This document shows, one piece after another, positions 23,520-35,290 of a stretch of DNA of 64,000 nt (position 1 is its first letter; each line of letters starts with the position of its first letter). The stretch is from Diprion similis (lineage: Eukaryota > Arthropoda > Insecta > Hymenoptera > Diprionidae), in contig NC_060114.1 of NCBI RefSeq assembly GCF_021155765.1, positions 5,146,001 through 5,210,000 on the forward strand. The letters are read 5' to 3'. Under the pieces are notes generated by a model. The model ran no database searches, was not told where the DNA came from, and was given only the letters and a program-made list of their open reading frames with translations. Both the position numbers and the translations under genes were made by a program.

Positions 23520-24204
23520 CTGTATTGAAAATTTTCTCCAAAGATCGGAAATGGTGGAAATGGAATTTGCCTGAAGGTGACACTTGCACGAGTGATGGAC
23601 AAATTAGGAAGAATATCACCCAGATTAGTCAAAACTTCAGTAAGAACAATTCACCGGTTCTAAAAATGAATTTACAACAAAGCGAGAAGCTATGGATGAT
23701 ATTATGAAGAATGGAAAAAAGCTAAGTTTTATTTAATACGAAAATTCTAACGTACAAACGTTATGATCTGCGTGGAAATTTGGATACTGCGAGCTTAGAT
23801 GATCGTCGAATGAGTTCTACAATTGGTGGATTTCGAATATAGTTTCCAGTCGAGTGCTTTACAGTCAAATGGAACGAGGAATTGCGGTAAAAATTTATTT
23901 TTGTAATATTTAAATTGTACAACGCAGATTTAAATATCACAACGATTTGCACAATATGCGAGTAAATAATTACTATCATAATCACCTTATTATATCTGGA
24001 TTGATGAGGATCTTCCGATCTTTCGCGATTGTAAATGTTTTTGTAACAAAAGTTACAGTAGGCAAAGTTAAGTTTGCAGACTCCATCAAAATCTTCGATT
24101 CTCTTGTTCAGAGAGTACAAATATTATGAGTAGATGAGCTAAATGCGAAGTCCGAATTGTTCTGTCTCTTCGGTATCTCACACTTGAATGAATCAAAGCT
24201 GACT

Positions 24205-24246
24205 GCCAACTGATCCGGGTTTTGAGCCGGCGGCGCCTCTTATGCT
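24205..24246 (-). promoter_or_regulatory. Core promoter of SLC22 gene 1
   Basis: On the minus strand a TATA-like CATAAGAG (24,244-24,237) lies about 30 bp upstream of GGATCAGTT, whose TCAGT is an arthropod initiator with a predicted start near 24,211. The arrangement ATAAGAG, spacer, ACCCGGATCAGTT is shared with the equivalent position upstream of gene 2. The ATG is 2.9 kb downstream, so a 5' UTR intron is implied. Confidence 0.6.
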
Positions 24247-24901
24247 GTGTTTAATTTACTGCTGTAATATTGCGTGTGTTAACCACTTGACTGTTTCAAT
24301 TAGAATGCTGGCCCACGCTATGAAGTTGTGAATTAAGATTGTACTAAGCACAAAGTCATCCTGGGTCGAATCTCCACCAATGCTTGAAGCTTCAGTTGAA
24401 GTATGATTGGACCGTACCATCCGAAAACTGAAATGTAAACACCGAGAGTGTTGTCTAGCCAATCACATAAATTGGACCATAAAGATACCATAATAAACGC
24501 TTAAATATTAAATAACAATTGGACAGTTCTCGAACCTATCCTTCATTAATTAATTAGAATAAATCAAAGAACCATACTTGGAACGCCGTATGGTAGGCAA
24601 CACCAGGCGTGTTTGAACGTTACAAATTCCTGTTGTGGAACTATGCAGCTGACTATCGGGTGAGGGGCCACTTACCGACCGCACGACAACGGAGTGCCGT
24701 AGGTAAGCTAGATCACAACATGATCTTGTGAGGTGAAAGAATAAGAATACCAAACCGGAGATTTTATCTTAACCACTTAGTATTTAATAATCGTCTGTGT
24801 AACCTTTCAAATAAACATAATCAATAGTAATCGGTAAATAGGATCCAACCATAAGAAAAACTTAAGTTCCCCAAAGCCCTATGTAAAATATCTACAGAAT
24901 A

Positions 24902-25092
24902 GCTCCAAATGCTAGGCAACCAATATACAGCGGTGTATACTCACACCATAGTCTCAAGGAGACTGCTCCAAATGCTAGGCAATCGATATACAGCAGTGTA
25001 TACTCACACCACAGTCTCAAGGAGACTGCTCCAAATGCTAGGCAACCAATATACAGCGATGTATACTCACACCACAGTCTCAAGAAGACCCA
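24902..25092. repeat. 63-bp minisatellite, three copies
   Basis: Three direct copies of a 63-bp unit beginning GCTCCAAATGCTAGGCAA and containing ACAGCGGTGTATACTCACAC, differing at a few positions. As 63 is a multiple of three, both strands stay open across it, but there is no sign that it is translated. It lies between the two transporter genes. Confidence 0.85.
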
Positions 25093-25718
25093 CCCCCCAG
25101 TAGAAAAAACCCAAAGTTGCGCGTGTAGACCAACGAACACTGCGCGGTTGTGATCAAAATTCTAAAAATGCCGTTGTTAACACTAAAACACTTCATTTAC
25201 CAACGAGAGTGCCACACCAACAACTACAGGGAGCCATAATTAAAATAACCAACAATAACTGTAATAATACTGTAACACTAATTAAACAAAGATCATATTC
25301 TGTGTACCATTAACCCTACGCTAAAATGACAATACATGCATATATGTCTACCGTCTAAATCTATCGAGATTCAAGTAGATATACGGAGATGTAATAAGCA
25401 TAAACGTGCATTCACAATATCAGATCACCTCAAGTCTATATACGTAAATACAATTGAAATCTACGAAAATCTCGATGGATTTACGATTCGTTAAAATTTA
25501 GATCTACGTAGATGAAATTTAATCGAAATTATCCTAAAAAGTGTATACTTGGATGTAATTTTTTTCCCCAGATTGTTAATTTTTTATGGAAAACCCAATA
25601 TTTAGTCAATGTCTGAAATCACTTTCCAAACTATTGAGTTTGCTAAGGGCAATAAATGACTTTGGTCTTGCATATTGTTAGAATTCTTCTGGTCCAACGG
25701 GTCGGGGCTGATGATCCT

Positions 25719-28700
25719 TTACGGCAGTACGTTTGTAGGTGACAGCTTTCGGAATTTTTTCTTTCTTTCGGAAGTGCTGCAATATTTTAAATGAATTTTG
25801 GTGAAAAAATTATCACGTGTGTGAATTTATTTCTTCATTTTTTATTAGCCTATCTCAAACAACATTTGAAATTAGAATATTTACCGATTCTTTTGAGATT
25901 TTGAAATGCTGACATCTACGCTTTCAATTAATTGTATGAACTACACGCGTGGGAAAATTTAACAACTCCCACGTTTTTGTCCGAGAAAGGTACCAACTTT
26001 GAAACGCTGTAACTTTGCGTAAATTGCAAGTAGAAAATTGAATTCAAAGTCACTCATAGTAAATTAGTAAAGTGAACGGTCGACTTTACGCAGTGATGTG
26101 CAACAAAATTTTATAAGAGATTTTCAGGATAGCCATTTTGTAGCTTGGGAGTTTTATGTTCAAAACGATCTTTTTAAATTTTGTCTGCGATCTTTTTTTT
26201 GCCAAACTATCCAATGTCAAAAGACAGTCTTCGCAAAACTTTTATCCTACATAACAAGCGAAAAAACCATTGTACAAAAATTTTCAAAAATAAAGGTTCA
26301 AGTCTTGGTACCTCAAAGAATAAAGGTTTTCTTTCAAAAACCCACTTTAAAAATTTTTCTTACGTTCTTCAATACCAAAGATATTGGAATTCAAACGAAA
26401 AATAGCGACTGTACGCTTACGCCGGCGTCAGCATTCACCCAAGTTTTTTTCACTTGTTACGTAGGATAAAAGTTTTGCAGATCCTAATTTATTTGATATA
26501 AAATAAAAATAACTTGGCGATAAAAGATCGTGGAAAAATTTAAAAACTTTTTTTAACGGAAAACTCCAAGCTACAAAATGGCTATCTTGAAAATCAAAAA
26601 CAAAATTTTGTTCATCGCGTATGACCACGTGAAGTCGAACGTTCACTTTACAAATTTGACATGAGTGGCTGAAAGATACGATTACTTGAGCAAAAATGTG
26701 TACAGACTAAATCTAAAAAATGGAGCTTAAAGCCAAGATTTTCAGCTTGAAAATAGTTTCCAAGTCAACTTTCTATTTGCAATTTATGCAAAGTTACAGT
26801 GTTTCGAAGTAGAACCTTTTTAGGCTAAAAACGAGGAGACCCTTGATTTTTTCCACGAGTATATTTTCAGTTAGAATGCCAAAAGAATGTAATGCTTATA
26901 AGCTTCTGTCTTAGAGGTTATCCTACCAGCTCTACTAGTTCATAGTGTAATTTGAAAGCGTAGATGTCAGCACTTGAAAATCCCAACAGGATAGGCAGAT
27001 ATTCTAATTCAATATGGTTTTCAAAATAGGCTATAAAAAGCAACATATGAATTTGTACAACTTTCTCAAAATACAGAGTGAAGGTCCTCTTCAAGTTCAT
27101 GATTAGCACACCAAGTGGCTGATTTTTCAATTAAGATGATACGTACCAGTTAGTCTATCAATCATTGGTTTTTGGAATTTATTATTTTTAGTAATGCGAA
27201 TATGTTCTTGTTTCTCACCTTGATATGCATGGTATCCACCAAAAGTTCTGTTCAATACCGAAATCATTTCCATCCTGCAACGTCTGAGGTAAATCTTGAC
27301 CCAATGTTTCGGGCAGGAATAGAGACTGCACAGCCACAACAAGGGAAAGCAATCCAAGTACCGTCAATGGTAGATGCGTAGATACGTCATGCTGGAAAGT
27401 GATGACAAGATGACAGATCAATAAAACTGTAATTGAAAGTAGCTATATCGATGATTTCACAATATAAATAAATGAATCAAAAAATAAACAGGATTGTTAT
27501 TAAAGCATAATTAAGCTTTTTATGTCGTCTCTCCTCTCTCCTTTTCGCAGTAAGTTTTTTCGAAAATTCTTTTCTGATTACAAACAACAAACCTCAGACA
27601 TCAAAATATCAGAATTCGAATTCCGCTTTGATTTGCTGTAATACAAAAATTCTTATTCTTCCACTTTCGAAATTTCCGGTTACTCTTTACTATACGTGAA
27701 TGCAAATTCAAATTCCATTAAGAGTTACATAAAAAAAACTTCTCATATTTGCACATATCATTTTTCGCGAGATGTCGTTAAAAATTTTCTATTTTTTACC
27801 ACCGAGTTTTGAAAAAGAATGGAATATTTGAATGTTTCTGGATCGTACTGAGCGATTGGCTTCAATAAATCGTAGAACTTCGTTATTCGTCGATAGAGAA
27901 ACTTACCAAATAAACTACGTAGGGTCCGATAATATGGGCGATGTACCCGAAAGTGTGAATTAGGGATACACCCTGCGCCCTGACAACCGTAGGCAACATT
28001 TCTGCGGCATACTGGAATCCAATATTCCCAGCTAAGTTCACCCCAAAGCGTGCAATTATTCCCATCGCAACTCGGGTAGCACCTAAAATAAAACTGGGAA
28101 GAGCGTAAATACATACTATTTTACCGCTGCCTAATTAAAATGTTATACATTTTAACGGGATGGAAATAGCTTAAAAATCGCAAAAATTAGTGTCAGCCTG
28201 AGCATCGTTTAATTACTTTGGAAACACCTTCAAAAATTTACTGTATCCTGTGAGTAGATAACTTTTTGAGAAATTCGTCTTCATTCGAGTACCCACCGCA
28301 AATATCGGAAAAACTGAAAACTTTACTGAAAGTATTTCACAAATCATTAAATAATTCACTGAATTTCGGTCACTTCAAAAACTCTTCTGTTCGGACAATA
28401 GAGCCTTCTATTCTATTATTATATGATTTTATATATTTCTTCGATGCGTTACATCAAATTTATCCCTATAAGTGACTCATGCATTCTGATGCTTTGAGAC
28501 CAAATGCTGATCGCCGTAGGTAAATTTTTGAGGGTATTTTCCGCAGTCTTCGGAGTGACAAAATTTGTTTTTTACCGTTAATGCGTATCCAATAAAAATC
28601 TACATGAGTTATGAATTTAATTTGTTGCAATGAAACTGTGATTTCTGTGAAAGAATTTCCTCTCATGTATATTATTATTTACAATAAACTCATGTAATCC

Positions 28701-31700
28701 TACAATATTTGCTCACCTGTAGGCATGGCCAAGGCAATGAACGAAAATATTGCACAGAGGAGCATCGAGAAAAAACTCATCCATCGGCGACCCCATTTAT
28801 CGAGGTAAAGTACCAGTAGTAAGGCAGCTGGAAGTTCGGTCAAAGCACCCAAAGAGAATGATGTGAAAACATCCGGATCCAACAATTTCATGTTCCAAAC
28901 ATGGCCGTCATACACGAAAAGAATAAGAAGCCTATAGAAACAAATGCGGACTTGATACTTTTCTCATGTGAAATATTTGACTAAACATATTAAGAGAAAA
29001 CTTTGAAACTTAGCAGACTTAACATGTCTGCCAACTTAATAACTTGAGGTAGTTGATTTTGTATAAATTTGTGAAAAATCAACCTACTAACAGGTAAAAA
29101 CTTTCGAATTATTGTATAGAAACGCTCGCTGACCGTCGGTTTAAGGTTTGCTACTCTTCTGCTCACAAAAACAAAATAACAACGTTTTTTTTCAACTTTT
29201 ATGGTGAACAAATGAGATCAAAATTGTCTGTATTAACGACGTCAAAGAATCATGTTGACTTCGATTACTCAACTGAAAATAGCGGGATCGATGCTACACT
29301 TCCCGTAACTTCTCCGTGATCTTACCAGTATATGTTAAGCATGACTGTGATAAAAAAAAGGCGAGGCATTTTGAAAAGATCCATAACAGTGTAGTTGTCA
29401 TGTGACTTGTCATTCTTTACGATGTCGTTACAGCTCTCCTCGAATTCCTTGTAGATTTCTTTGTCCACAGTCTTACCGTTGACCTTTGCAATTTTCTTCA
29501 ACGTCTTCACAGCTTTTGGAATCTTACCACTCGAGATGTACCATCTGGAAGAAACGGACCTTGTGCAAAAATCACGAACAAATCTACTTTCAACGTTTTT
29601 AATACCGAACGCTCTAGATGACCGTACTAACAATAAGTCAAGGACTCACCTTGCACTTTCAGGTACTATCCAGGGTGCAAAAAACGCTGCCATGAATGGT
29701 ATCGCTGTGACTCCATTGAAAATTCGCCAATCGGCAATGTAGTATGCAAGCCATGGTAAAACGCCGGCGGAGCAAGAAAAATACAGACCAAATGATGCGT
29801 TTGCCATGAAGGTTCGATGCTGCAGATCGACGTACTCGATCACTGTAAACAATGCCTCTCAGTTTGTCTCTAAACATCAATTTATACTGAGAAAAAATCC
29901 CGTCTTGATTTCTATGGACTATAATTTGGTGTGAATCTGACGTTGTCTGATTTCAATCTAATACCACCTGCAAATGTCGACCTTAAACTTTCTAATGTCA
30001 ATCTAACACTATCCTGATATTAATCTCATACTATATATGATGTCAGTCTAATGTTAATCTAATATTCTCTGATGTTATTCTAACACTATCTAATGTAAGT
30101 CTCATACTTTCTGACAACAATCTAATACTATTCTGATGTTCATCTAATATCTTGTGATGTCAATATAAGACTTTCCGATGTCAGTCTAACGCCACCTGGG
30201 ATCAATCTCATACTTTCTGATGTCAATATAACACTATCTGACGTCGAATTTCCAAGTTGACGGCAAAAATTGTTTTATAGTAATCCATACTAGCAAATTG
30301 TAGAAAGTGCGCACTTTATGCGCGTGCGTCAAGTTGTTTGAATTTTATTGACTGACAGTTACCGCTTGATTGAGCAGCCGACGCAATACCAATCGCGGCT
30401 GTCAGAAAATGTCTCTACAAGCCCACAGCTAACGGTGAGCCCCTAGGGACATTTTTTGACAGTTGCGATTGGTATTGTGTCGGCCAATAAAATTCGAACG
30501 GCTTGCCGCCTGCGCATAAGGTGCGCACTTTACTCATGTACACACAGTAGAGTATCTATAACTCATATGACTTACAAATGATGAACATCATGTTGAAGCA
30601 GTTGTCAAACGCACTTCCTGCCAGGAACCGGCAGAGACAAAACGACCAGAAATTGTTACAAAACGATGTGGCAATCGCAGCAGAACATCCAACCATGTTG
30701 CAGACGACTAAAGCAGGCATTCGTCCATAATTATCGGCTATATAGCCGAAAATGAATCCACCGATGATACTGCCAACGTAGAAGATCGATTGAGCCGAAG
30801 AAGAGTAATACATTTTATCACATACCCACTCGAGCTGTGAAATAAAAAAGTTTATTGCATGATTTTGTCTTCACGGAATTAAATTGCACTTGAAAATTAC
30901 CTCTACTGCAAGCGATGCATAAGGAATGGAGCTGAAATTAAATGTCCATCCATAACGGCACGGCGTTGTTGGCCAAGATGCATTAGGTTCCTTGATTCCA
31001 TTACTCAGTAATTCTGTGAAGTTCACATTGTACATTTCGCATCTGGAATAAGCCTTGGCACTATCCTCCACCGATTCATTAACCGCAGTGCTGACAGTTG
31101 GAATAGAAAACGCAATTCTGGAACAGAGAAAATTGTTCGCAATAATTATTTAGACATTTTTGGAGTTGGTCAACATTTGCATCACTTCGAATCCGATTAG
31201 TGTTTGAATGGTCAACATTCTCATTCAAATCTGGGAGGGGGGGTTTATAAATTCTAAATGATGCTAAACGATTACCTACATATTAAACAAGGCTTACCGT
31301 GAATGAATTCCTCCAAAAACATTGAAAATCTATATCATTCTGGGTTTAATACTTTAAATATTGTCAAACGTCAAAAGTTTTTAGTTTAGAGGCCATTCAA
31401 TTATTATCTAACACACTTTTCTGCAAATGATAACGATCGATAAAGTTTTCTTGTTTTGCTTACTACTGTTTTTTAACTTTAGTTAACGCTGTTTAAAAAG
31501 TTAATTTCTGCAACGGGAATGACAGAAATGCCATTTATAGTCATATCCTGATCAATTTTTCTTAATTTTTTGTTTAATTTTTGTCAATAACGATTATTAT
31601 TAATTATTAATACACTTAAACATGTTAAGTAAAACGTGAATCCATCTGATCAATCACCAGTTTGCTCAGTGTAATAAAATTTCTGATAACGTGTAATGAT

Positions 31701-32065
31701 CCTCCCAGAATGCAGAATCTTGGTGAGTTTCTCTGCAAAATGAGTATTTGAAAAGTTTTGATATTATGTCGCATGGTAGAAAGTTTTTTTTGTTCTCACA
31801 ATAATGCTTACTTTTCATGATCGGTAAAATTCCATGCTTCCAATTCAGGTACCGTGCACCAATATTGATCTGGTGTGAGGGTGACGAAATACTGAGTGAA
31901 GTAGAGAAAAGCGTAGCCAAAGGCAAACGGAAGAAGTAGAAAAAATAAAATCCATTGATAACATCCAGCACCTCCGACATAAGGGAGAACATCGTCGAAG
32001 TTTTCGATTTTCCTCTCAGATTTACCGCCCTGGAGCACCGTCGCTTCCTCGGGACTGACGGTCAT
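25719..32065 (-). CDS. SLC22-family organic cation (carcinine-like) transporter, gene 2
   Basis: Tandem paralogue of the transporter at 15.4-21.3 kb. Nine coding exons (minus strand): 32065-31812, 31117-30901, 30834-30576, 29842-29650, 29544-29326, 28931-28717, 28082-27907, 27391-27219 and 25776-25719. They join in phase to 587 residues. Seven of the nine exon lengths equal those of gene 1 and all intron phases match. Motifs are KIENFDDVLPYVGGAGCYQW, YWCTVPEL, LEWVCDK after TM1, ADNYGR, PESARWYISSGKIPKA, LYLDKWGRRW and PETLGQDLPQTLQDG. It is a multi-pass plasma-membrane carrier; the substrate is unknown. Exons 1-8 are secure. The last exon is placed from a good acceptor, the right phase and C-terminal similarity (KKF) to gene 1, across a 1.4-kb intron that contains a giant palindrome. 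A further 3' exon near 24.4 kb is conceivable. Confidence 0.9.
25800..27090. mobile_element. Large palindromic (foldback) element in the last intron of SLC22 gene 2
   Basis: Left arm about 25,800-26,290 and right arm about 26,440-27,090 are diverged inverted copies. Matching words are GCTGACATCTACGCTTTCAA (25,908) against its complement at about 26,957, CTGTAACTTTGC against its complement at about 26,790, ATAGCCATTTTGTAGCTTGG against its complement at about 26,570, and TTTTATCCTAC against its complement at about 26,465. The central 150 bp is unpaired. The short mirrored reading frames look like by-products of the palindrome. The family was not recognised. Confidence 0.75.
29935..30250. repeat. 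Degenerate minisatellite in intron 3 of SLC22 gene 2
   Basis: The phrase CTGATGTCAATCTAACACTA recurs roughly ten times with substitutions and small length changes, giving a repeat period of roughly 25-30 bp. The corresponding intron of gene 1 lacks it, so it arose after the duplication or was lost there. Confidence 0.75.
30301..30550. mobile_element. Palindromic MITE family A, copy 2 (in intron 3 of SLC22 gene 2)
   Basis: Carries the same ordered words as copy 1: AAAGTGCGCAC, TTTTATTGACTGACAGTTA, TGTCAGAAAATGTC, CCCTAGGGACATTTTTTGAC and AAGGTGCGCACTTTA. The right arm lacks the segment corresponding to GCTGCTCAATCAGGCGGTAAC, so the palindrome is asymmetrical. It has no coding capacity. Confidence 0.8.
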
Positions 32066-33387
32066 TTTCTTGATTTATTTAAAATTTCCTATCCAGTATT
32101 TGTTTTTGTAGGATGAATATTTGGGTTTCATTTACCACAAAAAAAAAGTCTGAAATCAGAGGACAAAATAATAAAATAAGTAATAATACTTCATTCTATT
32201 TAATCCTAAATTTTTACACTCAAGCCGGTTTTCCGAAAAAATTTCGAAGAGAAAACATTTTATCCAACGGTTCGAGCCCACAATGAATTACAGCAGCGCT
32301 TCTTATCTCATCTTTCGACATGTTTGCTTCATTTCGAGGTAATAACAATGCGGACATTTTGAAAGAAAAACAGTACAAAAATACACAGTATAGGTACAGA
32401 ATAACCAGAAGCGTCCGGAATATTAGAAACTAGTTAAATGATGTACTCAAAACTGTCTTCAATGATATTGATCACCTTTTTAGCTGAAATTGTTTTCCGA
32501 AATTAGGCCGCATCCAATTTTGTGCATGAAAATATATTACTAACTGCTTTAGTTGGTCGATAAAATCGATTTACGTAGACAATGATCGAAATGAAATTAT
32601 TAAAGTTTCATATAACGTCAATATTCTTGAATTGTTCACGTGCCGAGTGAAAAAAATCAAACGAATCGATTTAAGTTATCGATAATCAATACAAAAAATG
32701 CAATTATTGAACGGAATTCCATTTGATAACATAAATTCAATGGTTTTAATAATTTCTTGTTCGAATCTTACGATAATTCTTCGTACGACGAAAGTATTTC
32801 TCCACCACTTTCGTATCATAGTCAATTTTAATCGCGCCTTTAGCTAATCGTAATAATCTGCCGACCAATTGTAAATGCGCAAGTAAGAATTAGTGAAAAA
32901 TGTATACCATTGCCATCAGCCGATAACCATCCATGATTGAAAGCTTATTATCGACTAATGGTAACGTCACCACTCGTAACCTCAAATTAAATTCCGTCGA
33001 ATTCAGCCGTATTTCATCACAATTCTATTGCTAAGGAATCCCGAAAGTCAACATTAACTATTATACAGTTGAATTTGAATCTGACTAGAGAGCCTCTGTT
33101 TTGTATGGGCTAAAATCTTTTACCATTAATAATTGAAGGTTAAAATTTTAATGAAGGTATTTTCTTGAGAGATAAAAAAGGCATTGTAAGATATAATACA
33201 ACAGAAAATGATGCAAATTTGATATCAACAAAACATGAAATTTCCCACTTAGCATGCAGGATCAATTTAAAATAATATTATATGTCAACGGCTGGTTTGT
33301 TGGTTCACTAAAGGGATAATCATACCAATCGTACATTGCGTTGTTGACGCATATATTAGTAAATATACCTTCATTTAGAAACGTGAA
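32066..33387. other. 5' UTR intron region of SLC22 gene 2, nothing else recognised
   Basis: AT-rich sequence upstream of the gene 2 start codon. By analogy with gene 1 it is probably intron between an untranslated first exon near 35.2 kb and the ATG exon. No repeat family or coding frame was recognised. Confidence 0.5.
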
Positions 33388-33452
33388 AATTGCAGTTAGC
33401 CTCATTTAACCCTCTTGTGAGATCTGTCGCGACAATTGACCTTGTATTATTT
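33388..33452. promoter_or_regulatory. Conserved non-coding element in the 5' intron of SLC22 gene 2
   Basis: Contains AGCCTCATTTAAC followed by CTGTCGCGACAATTG, words shared with the element at 22,520-22,590 in the matching intron of gene 1. This suggests a retained enhancer or other regulatory site. Function is inferred only from conservation between paralogues. Confidence 0.4.
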
Positions 33453-35240
33453 CAGTGAATGTGATAGCAATATCTCACTGGCTGCGGGGTTCAGTTTTAA
33501 GCCACAAGAACTACAAAATATCCAAATTTTTATGTACCAATTAACGTCTCCCAAGTGTGATGCCGTAAATAATATGAATTATTGTATTTCTAAACTGCGA
33601 AGGTCTCTTCACAAAGTGCACAATCCTTAAGTTATCAATAAAAGCTCATACAACAATGCTTTATTTCAAATTACTTCGACATTAACAACATCGGGACAAT
33701 ATTGTCAAATAAAATATTCATCGATGCCAGTATGATAAAAATAGTCTTATGAATAAAATGGACAATCGTAGAATGAAATTGAATGAATCTACTCCATTCC
33801 GGGCATTATTGAAGCGACAGATTAATTTTGCAAACTCATGACGTGACGTCGGATGGACTTCATTAAATGGAGTACGTATAATATACCAACACTTGATTCG
33901 TTATGTCACACAAAATTTTATCGTTTATTGTACGATATTTCATCAAAGGTTAATTTCATTCAAGAAAATATACTTCTCATTAATTTACAGTAGCGGAATT
34001 ACAAAACCGCTACGAGGGGTCAAAATTTTTTCTTCCTTAACAACGTGGATAAATATTTTTATGCTTTAACCATATCCAACAGTGAATATTTTCTGTGTTC
34101 AAAATTAAAAGCATCAAATCTTCATTCATCACTGGAGAATATCGAAAATGGGGTGCTACAATTTTTTTGTTATTATATGCTGTAAGTGAATTGCATAAAA
34201 TAAAAAATCCGATCACTTTTTGTAAAATTTATGTAAGAATATTTTTTTAATTATTCAGCGCAGGTGTATCAAAAGAAAATAATAGATCTCATTCAAGCAA
34301 GTTATAAGTGAAGTGAAATTACAGACTTGGAAAATGATTTCAATGAGTTTATTACATTAAAAAAAAAGCTTGTATAGCTTTTCACTTTTGAAAAATTATT
34401 CTTCTATTCGTTATTATACAATTGACCTAAAACATAAAAACCATTTTAAAAAATCTACGGATCTAGACATGATTGTTTTCAATTTCTAGTATTATAAACT
34501 AAAATGATGAAGAGTTGAGTTTCCAAAAGTAAACCTACTTTGCATTACGTATCACTTGCGGTAGGTAATACGAAGAACTAATTCTAATTCTACCGATGTG
34601 TCTTAGATGTCATTGGATTAAGTATCTCTCTCCAGTTGCGCCTTTCACTGAAATCATTTTCGAAGATTGCTGCTAATATTGTTGGGCTCTTTAACGGTGG
34701 GAATTTAGGAACAGCCGAGTAATTTTGCCTGCGGTGAAAACAATTTTACAATTGGTGATAGAATTTTCGTTCAATCAGTTGGTTAAGCTTTATTTTTCCG
34801 CGAGGACTGGTGAATAGAGTAAAAAATGAATTGAAGTACTGCTTGAAGCGTATGTTTTTCGTGGTTTGATAAGAATCTTGATTTAATCTCTTCATCTTTC
34901 TGTACATGCAATAAAAAAAAAAATTCAGAGCGTTATCGGTAACAACAATATACATAAAATAGTTCCGTTAACTTTTCACGAATATAATTTGTGTGCTTAA
35001 ACAATATCTATAATTACCTTCGAAATTTTCAGGACGATGCAAATTGATTTACATCATCCATTTTTCATCGTTTCAAAACCTTGGTAACACAATTAGTCAC
35101 AATTTTAAAAGCTTACGATTTGCAATCTCCATAAAGATAAAATCGATTCTGTTTTTGAATCGTGCACGAATTTAAAAATATCGAGTCCGATTGGTCAAGA
35201 TTGTCCTTTCGACTTCTCCCACCGAACGAAATCGAAGTTT
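33453..35240. other. Remainder of the 5' intron of SLC22 gene 2, nothing recognised
   Basis: AT-rich, with no credible coding frame or repeat. A good donor (ATCGTAAGC) on the minus strand near 35,117 could end the untranslated first exon that starts near 35,250. Confidence 0.4.
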
Positions 35241-35244
35241 GCTT

Positions 35245-35290
35245 CTAACTGATCCGGGTGTCAAGTCAGCGTTGGCTCTTATATATTCTG
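35245..35290 (-). promoter_or_regulatory. Core promoter of SLC22 gene 2
   Basis: On the minus strand TATATAAGAG (35,285-35,276) lies about 33 bp upstream of GGATCAGTTAG, with an arthropod TCAGT initiator and a predicted start near 35,250. Spacing and sequence match the promoter of gene 1 (ACCCGGATCAGTT). The first transcribed bases are also similar between the two genes (for example AATCGGACT against ATTCGGACT). The ATG is 3.2 kb downstream, implying a spliced leader exon. Confidence 0.7.

Noticed and set aside
23761-24120. 119-codon minus-strand frame
   Set aside because: Low-complexity AT-rich composition, no family resemblance, and it overlaps the predicted leader or 5' intron of SLC22 gene 1.
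26098-26646. Protein gene suggested by mirrored peptides DFQDSHFVAW on both strands
   Set aside because: The mirrored peptides follow from the inverted arms of a palindrome; the frames are short and lack known domains.
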